Below, piece after piece: positions 8,499 to 16,324 of a DNA stretch of 64,000 nucleotides. The notes under the pieces are model-generated. The model did no database searches, had not been told where the DNA came from, and saw nothing but the letters and a program-made list of their open reading frames with translations. Source of the stretch: Leptospira_A sp046736045 (GTDB lineage Bacteria > Spirochaetota > Leptospiria > Leptospirales > Leptospiraceae). Position 1 is the stretch's first letter. Every line of letters starts with the position of its first letter. The translations under genes and the position numbers were made by a program. The DNA lies in NCBI RefSeq assembly GCF_046736045.1, contig NZ_CP177134.1, forward strand, positions 496,001 through 560,000, in the 5' to 3' direction.

Positions 8499-9020
8499 AT
8501 GAAAAAAATATTTATCATTGCAACTGTCTTATTATCGTTATGTTCTTGTCAGTCGAGTCAGTCGGAACAACCGACAAAACCTCCGATGACACCTACAAAA
8601 GAAAGTTCCCCAGGAGAAGAAGAAATGAGTTTTCCAAAAACCGTAGAAGAGTATCTGGGGACAAAAACAATTTCAGCGATTCGCAAAGCGGAATCGGGAG
8701 AAAGTGTGAAGGTTGGTTCCCGAAAAAGCAATTCCGGTTCCCTTCTTGCCGGTTATCCGATCTTAGCCAAAGGAAAAGATTTGTCCAAAGAACAAGTGGA
8801 AAGTTTAAAAAAACTTCTTTTGGATCCGAACTCTTACATATTTCCTTCGGCTAAAAAAGTGATGATTGCACCCAAATACGGTATAACGTTAGGTGATGTG
8901 ATCGTATTGATCGATTCTTCCAATCTTTTGATCTCCGTTCCTTCGGACGGAAAATCCAAAATAGAAGACTACGATCCGATAAAACTGAAAGTGCAAACTC
9001 TTCTGAATGAACTTTTTTAA
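8499..9020 (+). CDS. lipoprotein of unknown function, paired with the caspase-like gene
   Basis: This 173-residue protein has a lipoprotein signal peptide (MKKIFIIATVLLSLCSC) with the probable lipidated Cys at 17. A Ser/Pro/Thr/Glu-rich linker follows, then a compact domain of about 120 residues beginning near 'FPKTVEEYLG'. It contains 'LLLDPNSYIFPSAKKVMIAPKYGITL', which suggests a small alpha/beta fold, but I do not recognise the family. A GGGAG ribosome binding site precedes the ATG, and the gene follows the caspase-like gene by 10 nt. The two are probably co-transcribed and both envelope-located. Its last 4 bases overlap the end of rdgB on the other strand. Confidence 0.75.
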   Translation: MKKIFIIATVLLSLCSCQSSQSEQPTKPPMTPTKESSPGEEEMSFPKTVEEYLGTKTISAIRKAESGESVKVGSRKSNSGSLLAGYPILAKGKDLSKEQVESLKKLLLDPNSYIFPSAKKVMIAPKYGITLGDVIVLIDSSNLLISVPSDGKSKIEDYDPIKLKVQTLLNELF

Positions 9021-9616
9021 CTAGTATGAGACGGCAGCCAGCTTAAGAATTTTTTCATAGCGGCTGCCCTGTGTGAGACTTTGTTTTTTTCTTCTTCGGG
9101 CACTTCTGAAAATCTTTTTCCAAAAGGTGGGTAATAAAAAATAGGATCGTATCCGAATCCGTATTGCCCTACCGAATCATAATCCTTCGTTATCTCACCA
9201 AACACTTGTCCGTCGAAAGAGACTTCTTCCTTTGGGGAGGAGTATGCAATCACACAAGTATAGTTTGCTTTTCTATCCGGATTTTCTCCGAGTTCCCCAA
9301 GCAATCGGATGGCCCTGTCTTTGTCATTCAAACCTTCTCCGCCGTAACGGGCTGAAAATACACCCGGTCTTCCGCCAAGTGCATCCACGCAGATACCGGA
9401 ATCATCAGCAAACGCTGGTAATCCGGTGAGCCGATAAAGCTCTCTGGACTTAATCAGAGCATTTCCGACAAAACTGGATTCTGTTTCTTCAGGTGCAAAA
9501 GGAATGGATAGATCTTTGGGAGAAAGAATTTGAAAACCAAGTGGTTCAAGAAGCAGCCTCATTTCTTTGATTTTATGAGCGCTTCCTGAAGCAAAGGCGA
9601 TTTGTTTCGTTGTCAT
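9017..9616 (-). CDS. rdgB: RdgB/HAM1 non-canonical purine NTP pyrophosphatase
   Basis: This 199-residue protein matches the RdgB/HAM1 family over its full length. The N-terminal motif is 'IAFASGSAHKIKEM', followed by the catalytic region 'LPAFADDSGICVDALGGRPGVFSARYGG' and the C-terminal 'GQYGFGYDPIFY' and 'KVSHRAAAMKKF'. The enzyme hydrolyses ITP, dITP and XTP to monophosphates, which keeps deaminated purines out of nucleic acids. It lies 14 nt downstream of the STAS gene on the same strand and is the last gene of that run. Confidence 0.95.
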   Translation of the reverse strand: MTTKQIAFASGSAHKIKEMRLLLEPLGFQILSPKDLSIPFAPEETESSFVGNALIKSRELYRLTGLPAFADDSGICVDALGGRPGVFSARYGGEGLNDKDRAIRLLGELGENPDRKANYTCVIAYSSPKEEVSFDGQVFGEITKDYDSVGQYGFGYDPIFYYPPFGKRFSEVPEEEKNKVSHRAAAMKKFLSWLPSHTS

Positions 9617-9630
9617 TTCAAAGCAGAAGT

Positions 9631-9975
9631 TTAGTCTTCTGCGTCCAATTGAAATCCTTCCAATGCGGAAGATAAATCGGGAAAAATTTCAAATACCTTA
9701 TCCAACATTGTAATTTCAAATAATTGAATGAGATCTTCGTCTACTACGATGACTTTGATATCGCCATTCATAGGTTTTAATTTTCTTTTTGTAGCAACAA
9801 AAATGCCGAGTGCAGTGGAGCAGATATGATGAACCTTTGTTAGGTCCAACACGATCTTTTTCACAGAGGTCTGAGTCAATTTGGACAGCTCTTTTTCTAT
9901 CTCGTCCGAATCTACTTTCAGAATGGCACCAGCAAACTTAATGATTCTTATGTCATCCTTGACTTGAATATCCAT
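9631..9975 (-). CDS. STAS domain anti-sigma factor antagonist-like protein
   Basis: The 114-residue protein (ATG at 9975; a TTG at 9984 is possible) is a single STAS domain. 'KKIVLDLTKVHHICSTALGIFV' corresponds to the strand-loop-helix that holds the phosphorylatable serine, here Ser53. Such proteins bind RsbW-type kinases and release partner regulators when unphosphorylated. No cognate kinase or sigma factor is adjacent; a lone RsbW-like ATPase lies far away at 58263. The gene follows comF by 5 nt. Confidence 0.85.
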   Translation of the reverse strand: MDIQVKDDIRIIKFAGAILKVDSDEIEKELSKLTQTSVKKIVLDLTKVHHICSTALGIFVATKRKLKPMNGDIKVIVVDEDLIQLFEITMLDKVFEIFPDLSSALEGFQLDAED

Positions 9976-9980
9976 TGAAT

Positions 9981-10697
9981 TCAATCACCCTCTTTATTTA
10001 ATAATACCATACAAGATACTTTTCTTGCACCAGCTGCTATATACATTTTGGCTACTTCGTTCAAAGAAGCGCCCGTAGTGAATATATCATCTATGATCAA
10101 GATATGAAAACCGTTCCATATTCTATCACTTTTTGAAAAAACAAATGCCTTTTTTGCATGAAAAAACCTTTCTTGGAACATTTTTCCCGATTGTTTATCT
10201 TTTGATACCTTCCTGACTCCGGGCAAAATAGGTACTTTCCATTTTCGGGAAAGCCTCTTTCCCAAGAGTCCTGCAGGGTGGAAAAAACGTCCTCTCTCTC
10301 TATCTTCTGACGGCAAAAAAACAATACAATCCGGCTTGTCCGGGATTTTTGTGAACTTTTCCTTTCGAAAATCCAGAGCAAAATAGTTTTGTAGGATTTT
10401 TTCGTTTTGAAACTTGCAGGTTTGGAAAATCTGTCTCTCCCAAGACATCCTGGATCGTAAGGAAAATAGGGACGAAAAAAACACAAACCGCGAACTGCAA
10501 TACTCACAAGCACCCTCTTCACCCGGAGGAGAAGAACAAACAGCACAACAGTCGGTCGTTGGAATTTTAGATTTTTGGACATTCCTTCGAAAACGAATGC
10601 AATGAAGGCAAATTCCTATCCGATTGGAAAAAGAATCCAACCTACCACAAGCAGTGCAGGGATGAGAATAGAAAAAACGAATGATTCGGGAAAACAT
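9981..10697 (-). CDS. comF: ComF family phosphoribosyltransferase-like protein
   Basis: The start is the ATG at 10697, fixed by a perfect AGGAGG Shine-Dalgarno at 10702-10707. The 238-residue product has an N-terminal zinc-ribbon-like cluster ('CTACGRL', 'CLHC', 'CAVC', 'CEYC'). The C-terminal phosphoribosyltransferase domain shows the PRPP-binding motif 'ILIIDDIFTTGASL'. ComF proteins assist uptake of single-stranded DNA in natural transformation. A dprA homolog is also present in the window at 46349. It forms an operon with the STAS gene and rdgB. Confidence 0.88.
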   Translation of the reverse strand: MFSRIIRFFYSHPCTACGRLDSFSNRIGICLHCIRFRRNVQKSKIPTTDCCAVCSSPPGEEGACEYCSSRFVFFSSLFSLRSRMSWERQIFQTCKFQNEKILQNYFALDFRKEKFTKIPDKPDCIVFLPSEDRERGRFFHPAGLLGKRLSRKWKVPILPGVRKVSKDKQSGKMFQERFFHAKKAFVFSKSDRIWNGFHILIIDDIFTTGASLNEVAKMYIAAGARKVSCMVLLNKEGD

Positions 10698-10717
10698 AAC
10701 GCCTCCTCGAATCAAGG

Positions 10718-10744
10718 TTCGGAACCAATCTAGTTGGTTCCGAA
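10718..10744 (-). terminator. perfect 11-bp hairpin between the OmpL47-repeat gene and comF
   Basis: An 11-bp perfect inverted repeat (TTCGGAACCAA / TTGGTTCCGAA) with a 5-nt loop lies 14 nt downstream of the OmpL47-repeat gene stop on the minus strand. There is no long T-run after it on that strand, so termination may be factor-assisted, or the hairpin may protect the 3' end. It also lies in the comF leader, 21 nt before the comF ATG. Confidence 0.55.
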
Positions 10745-10758
10745 TGTTTTAGAAAATA

Positions 10759-11775
10759 TTATTTTTCCGGAGTTGTTGCAGCCGGAGTTTCCGTTGCAGT
10801 TGTTTTTTGAATTACAGAAGAAGGAGGAGTTAAATCAACAAAGAAAGAAACTTCTACAGTTGCAGATTCGTTCCCTACGTTATCAATCGCTTTTGCTTGG
10901 ATTTTGTGTTCACCTTGCGTCTCTACTGTGATTCCTTCTACGTAAGGGCGGAATTCAGCTTCTGCATCCAACTTCACGAGAACTTTTTTAAGGCCTGATT
11001 CTTTGTCGATTGCGTTTACATGGAAAACATTTCCGCGTTTTGCGTAAGGTTTGCCTGCAATGTCAACAAGAGGAAGAGAAGGAACGATCTCTACCGTAGG
11101 TTTTACATCATCAATTGTAATGACAACAGAAGACTCAGGAGAAGAATTTCCAGCTTTGTCAGTTGCACTGTATTTGATTGTGTTGGCACCGGTAGCTTCC
11201 AATTTGATAGGATCAGAGTAAGGCTTTGCAGCTTCGCTATTGATTGCATATTGTACAGCTTGTACGCCGACTTTGTCTTCCGCTACAACAGTATAACTAT
11301 TGTTTTTTGAAGTAAAAGGAACTCCATTCAATACGAAAAAAGGTTCCGCCGGTTGGAGAGTCACTTTAGGAGCTGTATTATCAACTGTTACGTTAAGAAT
11401 TTTAGGAGCTTCTACGTTGCCAACTTTGTCTACGGATCTGTATTGAATTTCAGTAACACCTTCTTCGGAAAGACGGATAGGAGCAGTAAAACGACGATAG
11501 TCCCCTGCTTTGGTCTTCCATTCGATGTAATCTACTGTTGAGGAATCATCTTTTGCTTCGAGAGTAAAAGCAGTTTTGCTGTTAATGAAAAGTGTTTCTT
11601 TCGCAAGTGCTTCCGCTACCGCGTCTGTAACCACTTTTTCTGCAGTAGTAGAAGCTTCCGATTCTACCGCTTCGCTTTTTGTGGAAGTATTTGCTTTTGG
11701 ATCAGCTACCTGAGCTGAGATTTGGCCTGCTAAAAATATAGTTGTAATGGCCAATAAGAACTTGTGCGCCTGCAT
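10759..11775 (-). CDS. exported protein with OmpL47-type Ig-like repeats
   Basis: This 338-residue protein has a signal peptide (MQAHKFLLAITTIFLAGQISA) and three to four copies of a module of about 90 residues. Each module has the pattern 'Y..PI.L...G...I.Y...D..GN', then 'V.ID...P' (for example 'IQYRSVDKVGNVE' and 'IKYSATDKAGNSS'). This matches the repeat of Leptospira OmpL47, a surface protein family. The ends are Thr/Ala/Glu-rich linkers. It is expected on the outer membrane or in the periplasm. A GGAGA ribosome binding site precedes the ATG. The gene diverges from the FlaA-like gene, and a strong hairpin follows its stop. Confidence 0.8.
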   Translation of the reverse strand: MQAHKFLLAITTIFLAGQISAQVADPKANTSTKSEAVESEASTTAEKVVTDAVAEALAKETLFINSKTAFTLEAKDDSSTVDYIEWKTKAGDYRRFTAPIRLSEEGVTEIQYRSVDKVGNVEAPKILNVTVDNTAPKVTLQPAEPFFVLNGVPFTSKNNSYTVVAEDKVGVQAVQYAINSEAAKPYSDPIKLEATGANTIKYSATDKAGNSSPESSVVITIDDVKPTVEIVPSLPLVDIAGKPYAKRGNVFHVNAIDKESGLKKVLVKLDAEAEFRPYVEGITVETQGEHKIQAKAIDNVGNESATVEVSFFVDLTPPSSVIQKTTATETPAATTPEK

Positions 11776-11809
11776 TCTTTAGTTTCTCCTTTTTTACCGA
11801 TAAAACATA

Positions 11810-11839
11810 TATATCCTCTTCTTTAGGAATTATTGTCAA
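11810..11839 (-). promoter_or_regulatory. possible sigma70-type promoter of the OmpL47-repeat gene
   Basis: On the minus strand a TTGACA -35 box occupies 11834-11839, directly against the ATG of the divergent FlaA-like gene. An AT-rich TATATA-type -10 lies about 19-20 nt downstream. The spacing is longer than ideal, so the -10 is uncertain. Confidence 0.45.
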
Positions 11840-11840
11840 C

Positions 11841-12476
11841 ATGATTGCATTAAGAATCTTTACTTTCCTGAGCATTTTTCTATCCATTCCATCTATATTA
11901 TATGCGGACGTTACGATCTGGAAGGAAATCCTGCTGGAAAATTTCGAATCCAGTACTTATTCGAAATCTAATATCCGCACCAAATTGGAAAAAGATACTC
12001 CTCTGCCTGATTTGTCCCTCTCTCAGAATTTCACGGCCCCGATTCCGGGTTCCAAACAGGCTTTGGTGCTTCGGGTTCCCAAGCTTTCCAATTTCCCGTT
12101 TTCAGTCTATTTCCCCGAAGCGATTTTATTAAAAGATTTTGTTAAAGAGATTCGAATTCCCGTTTATTCTTCGGGATCAAACGGGAACCTAACACTCATA
12201 ATAGAAAATCAGGATTTCGAAACCCGACAAATCGCGATTACTTCTTTAAATTACCGGGGATGGAAAGACTGTGTCGTTTCTTTTGCAAATCATATCGATC
12301 AAAACGATCGGATTTTTTTGCAAGGCAGTTCCCTGCGGATGTTAGGCTTTTTTTACCTTCCGAATGAGAACAATTCGAACAACCAGGAGGTTTTAATCGC
12401 AATTGACGATATAACTGCCATTGTGCGGGATAAATACCGGCCTTTGCGAAACAAAGAACTTCTCCTGGAAGACTGA
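11841..12476 (+). CDS. FlaA-like flagellar filament outer layer family protein
   Basis: The 211-residue protein has a signal peptide (residues 1-22, ending 'LYADV'). It then shows the FlaA pattern: a 'LLENFES' start, a central strand with 'LKDFVKEIRIPVYSSG', the 'YRGWKDCVVSF' block and the terminal 'EVLIAIDDITAI'. FlaA proteins coat the periplasmic flagella of spirochaetes. It is shorter than FlaA1 and lies alone, not beside another flaA gene, so it may be a divergent paralog whose role in the sheath is unproven. The start codon touches the -35 box of the divergent gene. Confidence 0.65.
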   Translation: MIALRIFTFLSIFLSIPSILYADVTIWKEILLENFESSTYSKSNIRTKLEKDTPLPDLSLSQNFTAPIPGSKQALVLRVPKLSNFPFSVYFPEAILLKDFVKEIRIPVYSSGSNGNLTLIIENQDFETRQIAITSLNYRGWKDCVVSFANHIDQNDRIFLQGSSLRMLGFFYLPNENNSNNQEVLIAIDDITAIVRDKYRPLRNKELLLED

Positions 12477-12553
12477 GGATTTTGCCGGATTTCCGGGAAC
12501 CTTGACTTAAAAAACTCTTTTCTTTCCAGGCAAGCGAACAATCGTATCTTTAG

Positions 12554-13009
12554 ATGAATCTTGAACTTTCTCTCGAGCAATACGAGACTCTCCTCAAATT
12601 AGTATATATGGGCGATTGGGTCATTTCTACTTTGCAAGCCAAAGAAAGAGCGGAAGATGATTCGGACAATGATTCCCGTTTCGCGGAAGTAGTACGTCAT
12701 GTTTTCAATCAAGCTGAGTCCATCGGTCTTGGCAATATAGTTCAAATAGACCAAAACAACGGAGAGCCCTATCTCACCCGTGAGTTTGAAGAAGAAAGCG
12801 GTCTGGTGGATATTTTAGAAGATTATGAAGACGAAGTTTTCTGGCAGGCTCTCATTGAGCGGCTGGCTCATAGGGATTTTTTGCGCCACTTCGGCGAATC
12901 TTCCATTTCCGAAATGGCAATCGAAGAAAGAATCGAAAAGGAAACTCCTTTCCATGACAAATGGGCGAATGAATTTCACGAAAACGGAATCGAAAACTTA
13001 AAAACCTAA
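12554..13009 (+). CDS. conserved acidic protein of unknown function
   Basis: This 151-residue soluble protein has no signal peptide. It is strongly acidic and helical ('LSLEQYETLLKLVYMGDWV', 'EESGLVDILEDYEDEVFW', 'LIERLAHRDFLRHFG'). I do not recognise a named family. The coding frame is clean, and it lies 77 bp after the FlaA-like gene with an ATG at 12554. It is convergent with the 513-residue membrane-anchored gene. Confidence 0.7.
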   Translation: MNLELSLEQYETLLKLVYMGDWVISTLQAKERAEDDSDNDSRFAEVVRHVFNQAESIGLGNIVQIDQNNGEPYLTREFEEESGLVDILEDYEDEVFWQALIERLAHRDFLRHFGESSISEMAIEERIEKETPFHDKWANEFHENGIENLKT

Positions 13010-13023
13010 AACCAAATTTCTTT

Positions 13024-14565
13024 TTAGTTCTGAACCTGTCTTTTGGTTTTGGGCCAAAGAAGTTTTTCTTCGCGCATTTTTTTCTTTTCCAAAACATCTG
13101 CTAGGCGATAACGAACGGCCATATCGATTCTTTCTTTTGCATTCGAAGGAAATTTGCCAAAAACATCCCGGATCTCTTCTTGTTGTAAAGTCAGTCGGAT
13201 ATTTTCTACCGTTTTTTCCGCGAGAAAATCTCCGTCTCCTTTGAGAGAAATCTTTTTCCATTCGGCAATCGCCTTGTACAATAACTCATCCTCTCCTCTC
13301 AGAATACCCGATTCCCAAAAAATGCGTCCTTTTTCAAAAAGTGCATCTTGCAAACGATAACCCGCAGGAGTATTTTTAATCAGGCTATCAATAATTTGCA
13401 ATCGTTTGGTGGTATAAGCAAGCTCCGCATCCGAATAAGATCTGATCTTCTTTTCACGTAACACAGGTTTGTATTTCTCTACAACCCTACGGATGGTTTC
13501 CACTCTGAGTTCTTGTTTCTTTTCTTCGGGATACGTTTGGTAAAGAGACTCGTTTTGGAAGTAAACATTCAATGCCCTTCCTTGAATTTCATAAATGTTT
13601 TCAATCGTAAAAAGAATCTCAGTCCCGGTCTTTGTACCCAGATGTTCGGAAAGAAGCGCCATCATCTGTTTGAGGAAATCTTCCTTATTCAGATTTTCCT
13701 GAAAGTAATCCACTGCAAAATAACTGGGATCTCCGCTGAAAGTATAAGCCAATCTTTGTAAATTTTCATAATAGAGATCTCTCACAAACATGGAAAGATC
13801 ACCTTTGTTCACATCGTATCCCATATAACGGGAAACAAACTGGTCCAGTTGTTTTTCTTTGGATTGTTTTAAAGTTTTATCCAAATATTGGGAACGTTCT
13901 TCCTTTGGCATTTGTAAAGGCGATCGCGGTTTTTTTTCGCCTTCCAAAGACAAACGCATCGTAATCGGCGGAGACTCTTCACCTTTTCGGAATTCTTCTA
14001 TGATGCGGTTTCTTTCTTTATGAACAGCCAGATTGTCTTCCGCTTCTTCAAGATCCACCTTGAAAGGATCGCGAATGCTGTGTAAGGTGGGGAAAACTTC
14101 CTTTACGATAATGTCTTCGTAATCTCTTTCCCGTTTGATATACGAGTCGGATATTCCCGAGGAAGGAACAATCGAATCCAAATCATTTTTAAAATTTTTA
14201 CGAAGTTCGGAAGTGGATTCCAGGTCTTTGACCAACTTGTCCCATTTTCCTCCTTCATATTTGCCTTTTGCAAATCCTTCGTTTTTACCCTTATCTCCCT
14301 CGCCTTCTTCTTCCCCGTTCTCACCTTCTCCGTCTTTATCTGTTTTCTTATTTTCACTGAGTGAGTTTCCCATTTCGAAAACAAGATCGGTATCCCGTGT
14401 TTCTTCATTATCATAAATCCAACTGGGACCGCAAATGGTCAGCCCGTAAGGAGACTTCGATCCGTTGAAGGACCATATTGCAAGGGTTATATGAATTACA
14501 ACCGAAAGATAGGCCGCAAAAAATAACCGATGCTCATTCAGATATTTAGCGAAATTTCCAAACAT
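13024..14565 (-). CDS. membrane-anchored protein of unknown function, downstream of lnt
   Basis: The protein has about 513 residues from the ATG at 14565; a TTG at 14574 is the alternative. One N-terminal membrane helix lies at about residues 16-33 ('FFAAYLSVVIHITLAIW'), as in TonB-like or other inner-membrane anchors. A low-complexity Glu/Gly/Lys region near residues 70-105 and a long helical, charged body follow ('GEKKPRSPLQMPKEERSQ'). The start overlaps the end of lnt by 20 nt, so it is translated with lnt. Envelope function is inferred; no family is recognised. Confidence 0.75.
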   Translation of the reverse strand: MFGNFAKYLNEHRLFFAAYLSVVIHITLAIWSFNGSKSPYGLTICGPSWIYDNEETRDTDLVFEMGNSLSENKKTDKDGEGENGEEEGEGDKGKNEGFAKGKYEGGKWDKLVKDLESTSELRKNFKNDLDSIVPSSGISDSYIKRERDYEDIIVKEVFPTLHSIRDPFKVDLEEAEDNLAVHKERNRIIEEFRKGEESPPITMRLSLEGEKKPRSPLQMPKEERSQYLDKTLKQSKEKQLDQFVSRYMGYDVNKGDLSMFVRDLYYENLQRLAYTFSGDPSYFAVDYFQENLNKEDFLKQMMALLSEHLGTKTGTEILFTIENIYEIQGRALNVYFQNESLYQTYPEEKKQELRVETIRRVVEKYKPVLREKKIRSYSDAELAYTTKRLQIIDSLIKNTPAGYRLQDALFEKGRIFWESGILRGEDELLYKAIAEWKKISLKGDGDFLAEKTVENIRLTLQQEEIRDVFGKFPSNAKERIDMAVRYRLADVLEKKKMREEKLLWPKTKRQVQN

Positions 14566-16300
14566 AAAATGCAAAAAAAGATCCGGAGATAATCAGAAAT
14601 AACCAAAGAGGGAAATTTCCGTATCTTCTATAAAATGTTTCATAACCTGGAATCACCGAAACAGTTCCGCGCAAATAAGCGGAAGAATCCAAGGCGGTAA
14701 ATTCATCTTTAATATTTCTTCCCAAATGATCGGTAAAAACGGATGTGCCCGAGTTGGTGGATCTTACGATCCATTTTCTAAACTCAATGGCACGCATTCT
14801 TCCTAGAGTATGATGTTGATAGGTTTCAATTGAATTTCCATACCATTTATCGTTTGTTACATTGACAATAAAATCAGGGTCTCCCTGAAATGTGCGGACG
14901 AATTCGGGAACAATCACTTCATAACAAATCAAAGGTAAAAAAGTCCCCGCTTGTTTTTCGGGAGTTAAGTCATTTTGATAATATTCTTTGACTAAAGCCG
15001 GATTGAAATTGGCAGTATCAAACCAATGAAGGGGGGGAGTTAAGGAAGGAATGCCCGACTCCATATAAGGAATCAATGAAAGCGACTTACCCGCTTCGAA
15101 TCTGCCGGTTTGTCCGGAAAGGGCATACATCCATTCGAAAGGCATATACTCTCCGAAGATCAGCAGATATACTTTTTGATAGCTACCTTTGCGCTCTGCA
15201 TTCGGTCCGATCAGAGCGGAAGAATTGTAACTTCTCAAATTGTCACGAGTGCGGATTCCGTCTTTAAAATCCACATCCAATTCATTATAAAATACATTTG
15301 TTTTGTGACGTAGTGCAAGTATCTTCATCATGGAATCAAAACGATCCCAATAAAGTCTGGTTGATTTGGTTGCTTCCGTTTCATGAGTCGAAAAGAAAGG
15401 AACACCTGACTCAGGTAATACGATCAAATCAATCTTGTCTTTGCCTGCGCCCTGTTCGGCGAGCTTGTCAATCCGTTCCATCAGAAGATTGAGTTCTTCT
15501 GCAACGCTCCTGCCATCCCTAAATTCCAAAGGAGCATTCGGTTGTACAATCAAAACTTCTTTTGTACTAACAGGTTTTACATTTTCCCATTTATAAAACA
15601 AATAGGCACCATTGATCCAAAAACCAAAAAAAACGGCAAAAACGGAACCAAGCCCGAAAATAATTTTTCTTTTCCTGACTTTGTCTTTACCGATTTTAAA
15701 AAGATAGTTCCAAATTTTTTTCCATCGTTTCGGTTTCAAAGACTGGAATAAAAAATAAGAAGATACGAATAATAGAATACTGAGCCCGTATGCACTCGCA
15801 TACTCTGCGTTTTGCGAGAGAATGTGATTTTCTCCCACCACACTTCCCCAATACCAGGGAAATACCTGCGGAGTGAAAAATTCGGAAAATAAAACGGCGA
15901 CTCCGGCAAGCCATGGAAAAAATCTGCCTACCTTTTTTACCAAAAAAGAAAAACTAACAAGAAAAACCGGAAACTTGAAATTTAAGATGATAGCGGATAT
16001 AAGAAAGATGGGACCTGCAAGAAACCATGGGAAGCCACCGAATACAGTGACCATATGATAGATCCAATGAAAGGAAAAACTATAAAAAACGAGGGCGAAT
16101 CCGAATCCATGCCAGATGAGTTTTTTCCATTCCCCCCGGTATCTTTTTTCGATATAAAAAAGACCGAGAGGAGCGATCCACACCAGGTAGGACTGGGAAA
16201 AAGGAGCAAAAGCAAATGTGGAAAACCCGGCGGTTACCACATAACAGAGTATTGCAATGAGACCCTCGCGGGTAGAGAAGTAACGAAAGAAAGACTTCAT
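14546..16300 (-). CDS. lnt: apolipoprotein N-acyltransferase
   Basis: This 584-residue integral membrane protein has several N-terminal helices and a C-terminal nitrilase-type domain. The start is the ATG at 16300. Catalytic residues are visible: Glu297 in 'VLPESGVPF', Lys376 in 'SYQKVYLLIFGEYMP' and Cys459 in 'PLICYEVIVPEFVR'. Lnt transfers a third acyl chain to the N-terminal cysteine of lipoproteins in the inner membrane. The many lipoproteins in this window are its likely clients. It is in a minus-strand run with carD and yacL upstream and the 513-residue protein downstream. Confidence 0.93.
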   Translation of the reverse strand: MKSFFRYFSTREGLIAILCYVVTAGFSTFAFAPFSQSYLVWIAPLGLFYIEKRYRGEWKKLIWHGFGFALVFYSFSFHWIYHMVTVFGGFPWFLAGPIFLISAIILNFKFPVFLVSFSFLVKKVGRFFPWLAGVAVLFSEFFTPQVFPWYWGSVVGENHILSQNAEYASAYGLSILLFVSSYFLFQSLKPKRWKKIWNYLFKIGKDKVRKRKIIFGLGSVFAVFFGFWINGAYLFYKWENVKPVSTKEVLIVQPNAPLEFRDGRSVAEELNLLMERIDKLAEQGAGKDKIDLIVLPESGVPFFSTHETEATKSTRLYWDRFDSMMKILALRHKTNVFYNELDVDFKDGIRTRDNLRSYNSSALIGPNAERKGSYQKVYLLIFGEYMPFEWMYALSGQTGRFEAGKSLSLIPYMESGIPSLTPPLHWFDTANFNPALVKEYYQNDLTPEKQAGTFLPLICYEVIVPEFVRTFQGDPDFIVNVTNDKWYGNSIETYQHHTLGRMRAIEFRKWIVRSTNSGTSVFTDHLGRNIKDEFTALDSSAYLRGTVSVIPGYETFYRRYGNFPLWLFLIISGSFFAFYVWKFR

Positions 16301-16324
16301 ATACAATACTCTGACAACAAATGA

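Noticed and set aside
10097..10582. 161-codon frame antisense/alternate to comF
   Set aside because: It shares the comF region in a shifted frame. The zinc-finger cysteines and PRPP motif are in the comF frame, and the alternative has no domain.
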